A DNA stretch of 64,000 nucleotides from Lentibacillus saliphilus (GTDB lineage: Bacteria > Bacillota > Bacilli > Bacillales > Amphibacillaceae), in NCBI RefSeq assembly GCF_019093865.1, contig NZ_JABJXD010000001.1:434001-498000 (forward strand), in the 5' to 3' direction. Positions within the stretch are counted from its first letter, which is position 1, and each line of letters begins with the position of its first letter. The translations under genes were made by a program, and so were the position numbers. The notes beneath the pieces are model-generated. The model ran no database searches and was not told the origin of the DNA. It was given only the letters and a program-made list of their open reading frames with translations. Of this stretch, positions 43,582 to 53,330 are shown one piece after another.

Positions 43582-44859
43582 TTACTGACTCACCTTCTCT
43601 GTATGAGCTGTGTTTGGTAATACGATTTCTTTTTCTGAAACTTGGTCGACTAGCTTAGTAACAGCTACGTGAACAATTGCTGAGCTGATCAATGCGTTAA
43701 TTGGCGGAATGCCAGGTATCCATAACGCTGCTGCAACACCAGCACCCCAGGCCACGATCGCAATCCAATTAAACGATTTAAAGGACATTTCCTTAAACGC
43801 TTTGTAATTTCCACGATTTAGGATAAAGAAATCAGCTAAAATAATCGCACCGATTGGTGGAAGTGCAGAACCAAGAAGCGTTAAGAACCCAACAAAGTTA
43901 TTATACAACCACATCGCACCAATTGTACCGATAATACCGTTAAAAATAACAATTTTATGCTTGGCGATTTTCGTAATGTTGGACAGGCCAAGACCAGACG
44001 CATACAATGCATTGTCATTCGTCGTCCAAATGTTTAATCCCAGTACAATGATCGCAGGTACAATTAAGTTTTGTAAGAACATTACTTCAGAAATATCTGA
44101 TTGGCCTGTGGCAATAGAGCCAATTGCTCCAAAGACAAACATTAACGTATTTCCGATGAAAAATGCAATAACAGTTGCTACAACAGCTGAACGCTTTTTG
44201 CGAGCAAATCTTGTAAAATCGGGTGTTAACGTTCCAGCACTAATAAATGAGCCGATACAAATTGTTAGAGCTGCCGCCAAGCTAATTGCTTCCGTTGGCT
44301 CATAGCTTAGAAGTCCTTCTAACCCACCAAGTGTTTCAGTTGCTTTTAAAACAGATGTGCCACCGAGTATTGAGATTAATGGGACTGCGATAAAACTAAT
44401 GATTGCTAAAGCCTTCATTCCAAAAAACGCTGTAAATGTCATCAATATACCTGCAATGGCAATTAAAATGTAAATGTCAATACCTGTCACCTTTTGTACA
44501 GGTACTGCAAACATCGCTGTCCCGACACCGAACCACCCGATTTGGGTGAATGCGAGCATAAATGAAGATAAATAAGATCCTTTTTCACCAAATGCATAAC
44601 GTGCAAGCAAGTGTGTTGATAATCCTGTTTTAGAGGCCATATAAGCAAGTGCACCTGTGTAAGCACCAAGGATTAAGTTACCTGCAAGGACGATTGCCAT
44701 AAATTGTAGGAAAGATAGACCTTGACCTAATTCGCCACCTGACCACATACTTGCCGAGAAAAACGTTAAACCGAGCATAACGACTAACGTATTCCAAAAA
44801 CCTTTTCGATGTGATGATGGAACTGCTTCCAGTGAAAATTCTGTATCCATTTTTTTCAT
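43582..44859 (-). CDS. codB: Cytosine permease
   Basis: A 425-residue membrane protein of the NCS1 family with twelve hydrophobic segments. It has GFWNTLVVMLGLTFFSASMWSGGELGQGL near the start and SFISAGTLTPDFTRFARKKRSA, the conserved loop of CodB/cytosine-purine permeases. It imports cytosine for the deaminase encoded next. AGGAGG lies 8 bases before the ATG. The leader contains a PyrR-type attenuator. Confidence 0.92.
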   Translation of the reverse strand: MKKMDTEFSLEAVPSSHRKGFWNTLVVMLGLTFFSASMWSGGELGQGLSFLQFMAIVLAGNLILGAYTGALAYMASKTGLSTHLLARYAFGEKGSYLSSFMLAFTQIGWFGVGTAMFAVPVQKVTGIDIYILIAIAGILMTFTAFFGMKALAIISFIAVPLISILGGTSVLKATETLGGLEGLLSYEPTEAISLAAALTICIGSFISAGTLTPDFTRFARKKRSAVVATVIAFFIGNTLMFVFGAIGSIATGQSDISEVMFLQNLIVPAIIVLGLNIWTTNDNALYASGLGLSNITKIAKHKIVIFNGIIGTIGAMWLYNNFVGFLTLLGSALPPIGAIILADFFILNRGNYKAFKEMSFKSFNWIAIVAWGAGVAAALWIPGIPPINALISSAIVHVAVTKLVDQVSEKEIVLPNTAHTEKVSQ

Positions 44860-44907
44860 TCTTCATTCCTCCTGGTTTTGGTACCATACCAAGAGCGATA
44901 GACCAGC

Positions 44908-45070
44908 ATAAAAAAGGCTCCCCGTCGTATCCGACAAGAAGCCTACTACTGGTATAAAGGTGTGATCCACTTTGAGATGATTACTCAAAGCAGCACGCAC
45001 GCTCATTAGCGCACGCCACATCCTTCTACCATATCCGCTTTCCTTGTCAGCCTCACAGGACTGAATTAAA
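44908..45070 (-). promoter_or_regulatory. PyrR-type pyrimidine attenuator in the codBA leader
   Basis: On the minus strand, CAGTCCTGTGAGGCTGACAA (within 45066-45041) matches the PyrR-binding loop of pyr operon leaders (AGTCC-N-GNGAGGCT). Downstream, GGCTTCTTGTCG pairs with CGACGGGGAGCC (44943-44916), followed by T6, as a terminator. GACAAG in the binding loop region can pair with CTTGTC of the terminator left arm, giving the antiterminator. UMP-bound PyrR would stabilise the first hairpin and stop codBA transcription. Confidence 0.78.
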
Positions 45071-45189
45071 GGTACCATATTTGATTGATATTAGTATGAC
45101 AGATCGGTTTTTGGATGTCAAGATGATATTTTAGAATTTGTGAAAAAATGATCAAGTTTCAGGTGCTCGGCGTTTTTGGCTGCTGGTCG

Positions 45190-45550
45190 ATTCTTAGTGC
45201 GTTCTCGCCGATTCCTCACACGCTCTCGCTGATTCTTCGCGCGTTCTCGCCGATTCTTTGCACGCTCTCGCCGATTCCTCTCGCGTTCTCGCCGATTCTT
45301 CACACGCTCTCGCCGATTCTGTGCGCGCTCTCGCCGATTCCTCCCACGCTCTCGCCGATTCCTCTCGCGTTCTCGCCGATTTATCGCACGCTCCCGCCGA
45401 TTCCTCACACGCTCTCGCCGATTCTGCGCGCGCTCTCGCCGATTCCTCACACGCTCTCGCCGATTCCTCTCGCGTTCTCGCCGATTTATCGCACGCTCTC
45501 GCCGACTTCTCACGTGCTTCCGCCGATTTCTCTGGCGCCCACGCCGATTC
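45190..45550. repeat. 21-bp tandem repeat (minisatellite), about 17 units
   Basis: The unit is YTCTCGCCGATT plus 7 variable bases plus CG. About 16-18 copies run from 45190 to 45550; the first and last units are degraded. Units combine into a longer order: the block with CCTCTCGCG then TTATCGCACG recurs at a five-unit distance. All frames on both strands are open because 21 is a multiple of three, which gives spurious arginine-rich or HALADS-type frames. It lies in the long gap between codB and the nucleoside hydrolase gene. Confidence 0.92.
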
Positions 45551-45731
45551 TAATACCCGTGCTTACCTCCTCCACCTAACAACACTCACACCTAAATAGC
45601 AATTTATCCCAACTGGGCTTTTCTTGCCTAAAGTAAAGCCTACTGATAAATTTATATATAGATGAGGACGTTAACAGCCCAGTACCGATTCATACAATTA
45701 AGAACATAAATTCAAACGAGAGGTGACAAGC

Positions 45732-46661
45732 ATGCGCGTAATATTAGATTGTGATCCAGGCCATGATGATGCGATTGCCATCATTTTAGCCGCTTCAAAA
45801 ATAAGTCCACTAGAAATTGTCGGAATTACGACGGTATCCGGGAACGTAAGCGTAGAAAAAAACACGTTGAACGCTTTAAAAATTTGTGATGTTGTCGGGT
45901 TAACCGACGTTCCCGTTGCCCAAGGGATGCCCAGACCAATGTATAGAGAAGTCAAAAGCGCAGAGGCAATTCATGGCGAAACAGGATTGGACGGGCCTGA
46001 CTTACCAGAAAATCCACATACAAAACAAATTGATCAACACGCTGTTGATTTTATCATTGAACAACTTACACATACGACTGAGCCAATCACACTCGTTCCA
46101 ACCGGCCCATTAACAAATATTGGGATGGCACTTGTGAAAGAACCAGCGATCAAAAAAAACATAAAAGAAATCGTGCTCATGGGCGGCGGCACCTACGGAA
46201 ACTGGACGCCTGCTGCTGAGTTTAATATTTACGTCGATCCAGAGGCTGCTAAAACGGTCTTTAATAGTGGCGTCCCGATTAAAATGTTCGGTTTAAATGT
46301 CACCCATACAGTGTTGGCAACTGACGAAACCGTTAATGATCTCAAACAAATCGATAACCCTGTTGCAGCGTTCGTGTCTGAGTTATTGGCCTTTTTCATT
46401 CAATCATACAAAGACCATTTTGATTTTCCAGGCGGTGCTGTTCATGACGCATGTACGGTTGCCCATTTAATAGACCCTTCAATTTTTACCTTTGAGCATG
46501 TTCATGTGGACGTTGAAACAAAAGGAGATCTGACATACGGCATGACCATCATCGATCGCCTTGGAGTTGGAGAAAATGAACCAAATGTTCATTTTGCTTC
46601 TGGTCTTGACCATGAGAAATTCTGGTCATTATTCCGAAACGCTATAGCATCTTATTCATAA
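45732..46661 (+). CDS. Inosine-uridine preferring nucleoside hydrolase
   Basis: A 309-residue protein starting MRVILDCDPGHDDAIAIILA, the DxDxGxDD calcium site of the nucleoside hydrolase family, with VPTGPLTNIGMAL and FPGGAVHDACTVAHLIDP as further active-site blocks. It releases the base from ribonucleosides. The ATG at 45732 follows AGAGGTG; a GTG three codons upstream is part of that site. It is followed by lrgA-lrgB, probably as one operon, and lies near codBA, so nucleobase salvage is the common theme. Confidence 0.9.
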   Translation: MRVILDCDPGHDDAIAIILAASKISPLEIVGITTVSGNVSVEKNTLNALKICDVVGLTDVPVAQGMPRPMYREVKSAEAIHGETGLDGPDLPENPHTKQIDQHAVDFIIEQLTHTTEPITLVPTGPLTNIGMALVKEPAIKKNIKEIVLMGGGTYGNWTPAAEFNIYVDPEAAKTVFNSGVPIKMFGLNVTHTVLATDETVNDLKQIDNPVAAFVSELLAFFIQSYKDHFDFPGGAVHDACTVAHLIDPSIFTFEHVHVDVETKGDLTYGMTIIDRLGVGENEPNVHFASGLDHEKFWSLFRNAIASYS

Positions 46662-46753
46662 TAAGGTGCTATAGCTTAAATTATGTCCATATTAATGATT
46701 GAGACATCGAGAGCATTTAACTTTAATTGAACTGTACAACAAAAGGAGACACC

Positions 46754-47128
46754 ATGTTATACGTAAAAAAACTACTCCAAGCGCTCCTACTTTTTGGATT
46801 TTTTCTAGTTGGAGCGTGGCTTAAAGAACTGTTAGACCTCCCTTTATCAGGGAGTATTATTGGCTTATTACTGCTGTTGGTTGCATTAACCTTAAATATC
46901 ATACCTTTAAAATGGGTAGAATCTGGTGCGTATATGTTTTTAGGGGTGCTACCACTCTTTTTCATACCAGCTTTGATTGGTGTGGTCAATTACGGGGAAT
47001 TTTTCGCTGGTAAAGGGCTGTTATTAATACCGATCACGGTTATAAGTACACTTATGACCATGGCCGCTGGCGGCTGGGTGAGTCAATGGCTTACAAAACA
47101 GGCCAGGCAGAAACGGGGGACACGTTAA
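46754..47128 (+). CDS. lrgA: LrgA/CidA-family holin-like membrane protein
   Basis: A 124-residue protein with four hydrophobic segments (KLLQALLLFGFFLVGAWLKELLDLPLSGSIIGLLLLL). It matches the LrgA/CidA family, first described as holin-like regulators of murein hydrolases and, in B. subtilis (PftA), as part of a pyruvate transporter. AAAGGAGAC precedes the ATG at 46754. The stop touches the next start (TAAATG). Confidence 0.87.
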   Translation: MLYVKKLLQALLLFGFFLVGAWLKELLDLPLSGSIIGLLLLLVALTLNIIPLKWVESGAYMFLGVLPLFFIPALIGVVNYGEFFAGKGLLLIPITVISTLMTMAAGGWVSQWLTKQARQKRGTR

Positions 47129-47818
47129 ATGACACAGATTGGACTTTCCCTGTTTTTTATTGTGCTTACGTTTGTCACATATAAGTTTATGGCTCGTATA
47201 TATGCCAGGTATAGAGCTGTCTTTCTACTTCCGATATTAACAACAACCATTGCTATTATTGTATTACTTCTAACTTTTGATATTTCGTATGACACATACA
47301 TGCTTGGTGGAAAATGGATTGACGCTTTACTTGGACCAGCCGTCGTCGCATTAGCAATTCCACTTTATAAGCAACGGGATTTATTAAAAAACAATCTGAT
47401 TCCTATTATCGGTGGTATTTTCGTAGGAAGTGTTACAGCAATGTCTAGTGGCATATTATTCACACAGCTGTTCGGCTTTTCAAAACAAATCGTGCTTACA
47501 TTTCTGCCAAAATCAATTACGACACCGATCGCGATGCAAATCACGTCTGAAATAGGAGGCATCCCTAGTCTAGCCGCAGTATTTGTTATCATTGCTGGTC
47601 TAACAGGTGCAATGTTTGCAGACATTTTGTATAAACCCTTTCACATCGATACGGCTATCGGTCGCGGCATCGGTTTGGGAGCAGCATCACATGCGATCGG
47701 GACATCAAAAGCCATTGAGTATGGTGAACAAGACGCATCAATGAGCTCTATCGCAATGACATTGTCAGCGCTATTCGGATCATTTCTTGGACCGATCGCA
47801 GCGATGATATTTTATTAA
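47129..47818 (+). CDS. lrgB: LrgB/CidB-family membrane protein
   Basis: A 229-residue membrane protein with LGPAVVALAIPLYKQRDLLK, TTPIAMQITSEIGGIPSLAAVFVIIAGL and GRGIGLGAASHAIGTSKAIEYGEQDASMSS, all hallmarks of LrgB/PftB. It works with LrgA as a two-component membrane system for pyruvate or other small acids or for control of autolysis. It is immediately downstream of lrgA. A large palindromic repeat follows. Confidence 0.9.
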   Translation: MTQIGLSLFFIVLTFVTYKFMARIYARYRAVFLLPILTTTIAIIVLLLTFDISYDTYMLGGKWIDALLGPAVVALAIPLYKQRDLLKNNLIPIIGGIFVGSVTAMSSGILFTQLFGFSKQIVLTFLPKSITTPIAMQITSEIGGIPSLAAVFVIIAGLTGAMFADILYKPFHIDTAIGRGIGLGAASHAIGTSKAIEYGEQDASMSSIAMTLSALFGSFLGPIAAMIFY

Positions 47819-47842
47819 ATAACATGAGTGTATCCAACAAAA

Positions 47843-48125
47843 GAGGTTGGGACATAACTTAAAGTTTAACTCAAAAGACGAACAATGCTCACCATTAGCT
47901 CCGGAAAGATACGCAGACTCCTGCGGGAGGAAGGCATAGGTTAGACCCCACAGTGCGTTAGGGGAAGGAAGGCTAAGACCGCGACGTCCTGTCGCAACGC
48001 CTTCATGACCAACGTCCTGTTGGCCCGAGGCTAACCAGCCGCCCGCGGAAAGCGAAGTATATTTCCGGAGCGGTCGTATTGTTCGGGTCTTCATTTGAAT
48101 AAACCCCTCTTTTGTCCCAGCCTCT
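47843..48125. repeat. Large palindromic intergenic element, copy 2 (two GTCCT hairpins)
   Basis: Outer arms are GAGGTTGGGAC and GTCCCAGCCTC. Inner arms are GCTCCGGAAAGATAC (47898-47912) and GTATATTTCCGGAGC (48057-48071), one mismatch. The centre holds GCGAC-GTCCT-GTCGC (47981-47995) and CCAAC-GTCCT-GTTGG (48009-48023) inserted in a core otherwise like copy 3. It lies between convergent lrgB and nos. Frames across it are not genes. Confidence 0.87.
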
Positions 48126-48165
48126 TTTTCAAACGCTATTTTATGTTTATGACCTACATCTATCA

Positions 48166-49263
48166 CTATTCCCACGGCTTGTCTTGATAAAAATAATTCG
48201 GCTTCACCACTTTATTTGCATATGGCTTATGAAACATATGGGTTGTAGCAGGTGATACAGGCGGAATCAACCATGTCCAATTCCCAGTCACCAGTCGATC
48301 GTTCGCTGCTTCTATTTTCTCAAAGCTATTAAATTGCTTTGCCGCGGTATGGTGGTCCACTATGGTCACCCCTGCTTCATGATAAGAGTGTAATACCGCT
48401 GCATTCAGTTCAACAAGTGCTCGATCCTGCCATAAAGACCTGGCGGAACGCGTATTTAAGCCCATCAACTCAGCAACTTTTGGCAGCACATTATAACGAT
48501 TAACATCCGCAAAATTGCGCGCACCAATTTCAGTTCCCATATACCATCCATTAAACGGTGCAGTTGGATAATCAATGCCTCCTATTTCCAGACGCATATC
48601 TGATATCATCGGAACTGCATACCACTTCAACCCTAGCTCTGCAAAACCACGTATCTCTGGATGCACGATTGGCACTTCTAAAATGAGCCTGCTCGGAATG
48701 TCAAAAAGCTGAGGCGCTCCACCACTTTCTTGAAGAACGAGTGGTAGCACATCAAATGGTCCTCCCTGTCCTTTCCAACCGTACGCTTCACATTGCTTCG
48801 TAAACTCAACCGATGCCGGATCACCAATAATGTCATTGCCAGCTTCATAACCTGCGTAACGAATCAGTTGGTGATTCCAAATTTGGAGTGGAACATGTTC
48901 ATGTCGTCGCGGTGGAAATACAGTAATTGTCGTTCTGATTTTCCCACCATTTGTAGCGTATTCAATATGATCAAAAAGTGTTGCCTTTGCTTCTTCCGCA
49001 TTGTCTACGTGACGGGCGTCAATCACATGGAGATTTTCCCAAAATAGACGCCCAATACATCGGTTACTATTACGCCAAGCCATTTTAGCGCCATGTATGA
49101 GTTCGGTTTTTGTATGAACGTACGTCCCTGTTTCTTGAATATCGTGCTTAATATCATCTAACCGAGCCTCTATTTCTATGTCAGTTCGACCAAGTTCAGC
49201 ATAACATTGCTGAATGAACACTCGTGCTTCTTCCCACAGCTCTTGTTGTGTGTGCTGTTTCAT
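48166..49263 (-). CDS. nos: Bacterial nitric oxide synthase oxygenase
   Basis: A 365-residue oxygenase domain without a reductase domain. [14 protein letters not shown] holds the heme-thiolate cysteine (Cys69), and [40 protein letters not shown] is the arginine/pterin site. It makes NO from arginine with electrons from a general reductase. In Bacillus and Staphylococcus this protects against oxidative stress and antibiotics. The ATG at 49263 follows AGAGGAT; the TTG one codon earlier is less likely. Monocistronic. Confidence 0.95.
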   Translation of the reverse strand: MKQHTQQELWEEARVFIQQCYAELGRTDIEIEARLDDIKHDIQETGTYVHTKTELIHGAKMAWRNSNRCIGRLFWENLHVIDARHVDNAEEAKATLFDHIEYATNGGKIRTTITVFPPRRHEHVPLQIWNHQLIRYAGYEAGNDIIGDPASVEFTKQCEAYGWKGQGGPFDVLPLVLQESGGAPQLFDIPSRLILEVPIVHPEIRGFAELGLKWYAVPMISDMRLEIGGIDYPTAPFNGWYMGTEIGARNFADVNRYNVLPKVAELMGLNTRSARSLWQDRALVELNAAVLHSYHEAGVTIVDHHTAAKQFNSFEKIEAANDRLVTGNWTWLIPPVSPATTHMFHKPYANKVVKPNYFYQDKPWE

Positions 49264-49358
49264 CAATATAATCCTCTCCCAATGTCCAAGTTTATCATGA
49301 ACACAAAGGGGAAATATGACAAATCCTTGTCAGCTTCATGAACAAAATGATCACCATA

Positions 49359-49413
49359 CAAAAAGCCAGTCCCGATTCACAATACGCATATGAAATCAGA
49401 AACTGGCATTTTT
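49359..49413. terminator. Terminator downstream of the lipoprotein gene
   Basis: AAAAAGCCAGT and ACTGGCATTTTT frame a hairpin with a further inner stem. T runs on both strands. Confidence 0.65.
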
Positions 49414-49433
49414 GCCAAACTATTTATTTAAAA

Positions 49434-49952
49434 TCATTCCATATCTTCTGGATAGTTGACCGTGTGGAAAACCTCGCCTGTTGCTTCGTCCTCAACGTTA
49501 ATCGTAACCTGTTGATCATCCGCATTAGATCCGTCGAACACTTGATACATCACACCATACATGCCAAGACCATAGATTGCAAATCCATCAAAACTATTTT
49601 CATACGCTTCTCGATCTACAATCATCGTAAACTCTGAATACGTCTTGTCTATCTTAACGTCTCGAATTGATGATGCCTCATCACTAGATGTCATTTCAGC
49701 TATCGTGTTATCGAGTTCTGTTTTCAACTCATCCATCATTTCATCATGCTTAGATTTAGACATCGTATATGTCAAGCTGCCATCGTCGTTTTGAGTAACC
49801 TCAATGCCTTCCTCTTCAGCACTTGCAATCGTTTCATCCAAGTCCGTCATTTCTGATTCAAGAAAAGTTGCTGGTATTTTAATTTCGACATCTTCATCGC
49901 CACACGCAACTAAAAATAAAAACGGCACTACTAAAAATAATAGCTTTTTCAT
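49434..49952 (-). CDS. Lipoprotein, paralogue 1
   Basis: A 172-residue lipoprotein: signal KKLLFLVVPFLFLVAC (lipobox LVAC, Cys17), then VEIKIPATFLESE, GIEVTQNDDGSLTYTMSKSKHDEMMDEL, and YSEFTMIVDREAYENSFDGF. A second gene at 58320-58853 encodes a clear paralogue with the same blocks. I recall similar lipoproteins in other Firmicutes (some annotated as antigen I/II N-terminal-like), but no function is known. It is anchored on the outer membrane face. AGGGGG upstream fits the ATG. Confidence 0.78.
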   Translation of the reverse strand: MKKLLFLVVPFLFLVACGDEDVEIKIPATFLESEMTDLDETIASAEEEGIEVTQNDDGSLTYTMSKSKHDEMMDELKTELDNTIAEMTSSDEASSIRDVKIDKTYSEFTMIVDREAYENSFDGFAIYGLGMYGVMYQVFDGSNADDQQVTINVEDEATGEVFHTVNYPEDME

Positions 49953-50103
49953 ATCTGTTTCCCCCTTAAATTAAATGGCATACCTCAATCGGCAGCCAAC
50001 AAAGTCTAATTTTACCACAAAAGGGGGCGTAATAATATGTATATCTAAAAAGTTTCTTTTTATATGAATTTCGACCTATATGGCAGCTTGCAGGACGCAC
50101 AGT

Positions 50104-50979
50104 CTATGCATGTTCCTCATCAACTTTCATTTCACTTAAAAATGTCGAACCTAATATACAAATGCCACCAACAACTTGAATCCAACTCATACTTTCACTC
50201 AAAATGATTGCTGCCATAAAGACAGCTGAAATCGGATCAATATAACTCAGTACTCCAATCGTCTGTCCTTTTAATTGTTTAATTGCTGAGAAGTATAGTA
50301 TATAGGCAACGCCTGTATGTATGACGCCCAATATAGCGAGTAAGATGAGTGATTGCATATCTAGACCTGAAACATTCATACCTTCTGTCAGCCATACGTA
50401 CGGTAACAAAACAATCGAAGCGATCGACAATTGCATCACCGTCGTCTCAAAATCAGATAACCCGTTGATAAACTTATTGATTAAAATAACACTGGCGTAA
50501 AACCCTGCCGCTAACAACCCATACCCAATACCAACTGTATGGAGATAGTCACCACCATCCAGTCCAGCGTCCGGTTGAACAACTAAAAACAAACCAATAA
50601 GGGCAATAACAATGCTAAGCCCTTTTTTCCCTGTCCACTTCTCCTTTAGTATAAAAGGAGCTAGCACCATCACAAACACCGGCGTAAAATAGTAGCTCAA
50701 CGTCGCATTGGAAATCGTTGTATACTGATACGCTTCAAACAAAAAAATCCAGTTAAATCCCAATGCTGCACCTGATAATACGAGCATTAGCAAATTTCGT
50801 TTAGATATTTTTAAGTTCAAGGTCTGTTTCACAAAAAAACTGGCACCGATTAGAAACACACTTCCTATCGCCCCCCTAAAAAGGGCAATCTGACTCGAAG
50901 CGAGATCAATATGCGTTACAAAAAGTCCAATACTCCCAAACGTCAGCATCACGACTATAAAGGCCACTTTACCTCTCAT
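50104..50979 (-). CDS. EamA/DMT-family transporter
   Basis: A 291-residue protein with ten hydrophobic segments in two EamA repeats. The first ends around FILKEKWTGKKGLSIVIALIGLFLVVQPD and the second around IDPISAVFMAAIILSESMSWIQVVGG. Members export amino acids or metabolites. The substrate is not evident. It stands alone; upstream is the third copy of the palindromic element. Confidence 0.87.
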   Translation of the reverse strand: MRGKVAFIVVMLTFGSIGLFVTHIDLASSQIALFRGAIGSVFLIGASFFVKQTLNLKISKRNLLMLVLSGAALGFNWIFLFEAYQYTTISNATLSYYFTPVFVMVLAPFILKEKWTGKKGLSIVIALIGLFLVVQPDAGLDGGDYLHTVGIGYGLLAAGFYASVILINKFINGLSDFETTVMQLSIASIVLLPYVWLTEGMNVSGLDMQSLILLAILGVIHTGVAYILYFSAIKQLKGQTIGVLSYIDPISAVFMAAIILSESMSWIQVVGGICILGSTFLSEMKVDEEHA

Positions 50980-51155
50980 AAAACCGTTCCCCCATTACCA
51001 ATATCTCGAAAATGATTAACTCACATTATCTCATGTGAACATAGGAAAAAACAGGGGTTATCCATTTATTTTCACACCATAAAAAACATACTAAGGTTAG
51101 TGGATAAGACCATCAATGAGTGACCTTACCCACTATTTCTTTTTTAAGTTATAGT

Positions 51156-51367
51156 GAGGTTATTAGTTTAGTCAAAAAGACGAGCAATGCTCAACATTAG
51201 CTCCGGAAATATACGTAGACTCCTGTGGGAGGAAGGCATAGGTGAGACCCCGCAGTGCGTTAGCACGAGGAGGCTCACCAGCCGCCCACGGAAAGCGTAG
51301 TATATTTCCGGAGCGTGGCATATTATTGGGACTTTCATTTGATTACTATATCTCCTTTGTCCCAGCC
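51156..51367. repeat. Large palindromic intergenic element, copy 3 (core only)
   Basis: Inner arms GCTCCGGAAATATAC (51200-51214) and GTATATTTCCGGAGC (51300-51314) are perfect. The middle is the Bacillaceae-type core with GTAGACTCCTGTGGG and GCCGCCCACGGAAAGC. The GTCCT hairpins of the other copies are absent. Right end GTCCCAGCC is present; the left GGGAC part is lost. It lies downstream of the ABC permease gene. The remaining gap (50980-51155) shows nothing recognisable. Confidence 0.85.
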
Positions 51368-51377
51368 ATCTTCCATT

Positions 51378-53330
51378 TTACAACGCGTCCTTGATAACAC
51401 GTTTGTAATACAACACGGACAACACACCAAATACAGAGTACAATCCTGTATAAATTAACATGACGATCACCATTGGTGTGACCATCTCCGAACCGAAAAA
51501 GAACCAGCCAGACTTGACCGCAAAATAACTATGGCTCAAGCCAAGAATCAATGGGATTCCGAAGTTAAAGAGTTGCTTAATTCTGATCCCTTTTATCAAA
51601 TCAGGCTGGGTAAAGCCGAGCTTTCGAAGAATTGTATAGCTTGGTTTTTCATCTTCACTTTCATCCATTTGCTTAAAGTAAAGAATACATCCTGAAGTTA
51701 TGAGAAATGCCAATCCTAGAAACCCAACTATAAACATCGTCAGACCATGCAGTTGTTTTTGATACATACCTTCTGCATACCTTGATTCATATCCAGCCCT
51801 TTGATTTAAATCCAATTCGTGAAAAACCTCATCAGCCGCTTTCACGTTTTTACCATCTTTAATATTAATCCCTACATACTCCGTGAACTGTTGTTCGATT
51901 TCTGGGTCTTTATCAAGCGCCAACTCCTCATAGACCTTCTGATCAACAACAGCGACAGGAAAAGCCCCCGTTAGTCGTGTCGATATAGCCGTAATATCTT
52001 TAAAACCGTTATATGTCAGATTTAATGATGACTTTTCTCCGTAGAGCGTCACTTGGCCGCTATCTTTGAAGGAAATTATTTTTTCAAGCATTTCAACGCG
52101 ATTGACGAAAACCATTTCTGAGTACATGAGATCTAAACCTTCTATCTCATCCTCACTAAGCACCATTATCTTTACGTCATCAGGAGAGAATTTCACTTGA
52201 ATATCTCCATCAAACTCTGGCACTGATAGTATATTGGATAAGTAAGCTTTACTTTCCAACAAATCAACATGCGTCATCGTATATTCAATATCCGCTTCAG
52301 CCAATGCATCCGTAAACAACTGTGCATCTTCGGAATTCGGGATTGCAAAATGGTGGGGGATGTTGTCCTCTGCCGTTTTTTCCGCAGAATAATAGGATAT
52401 ATAACTGAGCGACAATAACCCAATTGCAAGTGCAGATAACGTTGTGATAACCGTAAGCAGGAATGAATTTGATTTCATTCTGAACATGATTGATGACAAT
52501 GACAAGACATCGTTCACATTCAAATAACCGCCTTTTTGTTTTCGGATCATGTTGAAAATAAAACTGACCGATCCTTTATAAAACAAATACGACCCTAATA
52601 TAACAGATGCTAAAATTGTCAGCATTGCCACAGCTAACTGATTGCCTAGAAATTCACTGCTAAACAGTTTAGAAGATAAATAATAGCCAAATAGAATGAG
52701 CCCAATGCCAAATAATCCGATAACAGCCTGGAATGGTGTCATTTTTTTCACGCGTTGTTGAGCAGTTGACTGCACATGAAACAGAGATAAAATGCTCTGC
52801 CTTTTAATGAAAAGACCATTCATCAACATGATGAGACCATAGATGGCAGAAAATACAATAACCGTTTGAACCAAGGCTTCCGGTGAAAACCGCAGTGTTG
52901 CAACAGCTTCAACTCTCGTCAATTTAAATAAGATCAGCATTATAAAACGCGAAACAGAGAATCCAAGAAATATCCCAACTAACATTGAACCAAAATATAG
53001 AATTAAGTTTTCCACACTTAATATCCGAAAAATGGCACCCTTCGTAAGTCCAATAAGTTGAAATAACCCTATTTCCTTACTGCGTCGCTTAATGAACAAG
53101 TTGTTGGCATACAACAGAAATACTGACACAATCCCAACTAACAAAACAGAGCTCGCTTTCAATCCCGCCGCGCCTTTGATTGTTCCTGTTGTTTGATCCA
53201 GTGCCGGGTCATACTGCAAGGTGACAAAGGCAAAGTAAAGCCCAACACTAAACACCAAAGCAAAAATATACAAATAGTAATGTTTAAGGTTCTTTTTTAA
53301 ATTGCGATAGATGATCTGATTAATGGTCAT
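51378..53330 (-). CDS. Bce-type ABC transporter permease
   Basis: A 650-residue FtsX-fold permease with ten helices and a large outer domain (about residues 310-525) between helices 7 and 8, the layout of BceB/Psd[24 protein letters not shown] is the conserved coupling region after helix 2. With the ATPase it forms a flux sensor and resistance transporter for cell-wall-active peptides such as bacitracin. The start at 53330 overlaps the ATPase gene by 11 bases and has GGTGGGG upstream. Confidence 0.9.
   Translation of the reverse strand: MTINQIIYRNLKKNLKHYYLYIFALVFSVGLYFAFVTLQYDPALDQTTGTIKGAAGLKASSVLLVGIVSVFLLYANNLFIKRRSKEIGLFQLIGLTKGAIFRILSVENLILYFGSMLVGIFLGFSVSRFIMLILFKLTRVEAVATLRFSPEALVQTVIVFSAIYGLIMLMNGLFIKRQSILSLFHVQSTAQQRVKKMTPFQAVIGLFGIGLILFGYYLSSKLFSSEFLGNQLAVAMLTILASVILGSYLFYKGSVSFIFNMIRKQKGGYLNVNDVLSLSSIMFRMKSNSFLLTVITTLSALAIGLLSLSYISYYSAEKTAEDNIPHHFAIPNSEDAQLFTDALAEADIEYTMTHVDLLESKAYLSNILSVPEFDGDIQVKFSPDDVKIMVLSEDEIEGLDLMYSEMVFVNRVEMLEKIISFKDSGQVTLYGEKSSLNLTYNGFKDITAISTRLTGAFPVAVVDQKVYEELALDKDPEIEQQFTEYVGINIKDGKNVKAADEVFHELDLNQRAGYESRYAEGMYQKQLHGLTMFIVGFLGLAFLITSGCILYFKQMDESEDEKPSYTILRKLGFTQPDLIKGIRIKQLFNFGIPLILGLSHSYFAVKSGWFFFGSEMVTPMVIVMLIYTGLYSVFGVLSVLYYKRVIKDAL

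Noticed and set aside
45190-45550. CRISPR-like array (conserved units separated by variable bases)
   Set aside because: The variable part is only about 7 bases and is itself repeated between units. The period is 21 bp, too short for CRISPR, and no cas genes are present.
45118-45599. Arginine-rich (RRERxRN) and HALADS-type reading frames on both strands
   Set aside because: They arise because the 21-bp repeat unit is a multiple of three and lacks stop codons. There are no ribosome binding sites and the composition is purely periodic.
47780-48175. Frame across the second palindromic element and the end of lrgB
   Set aside because: It covers the repeat and overlaps lrgB in antisense; it is an artefact of the repeat.
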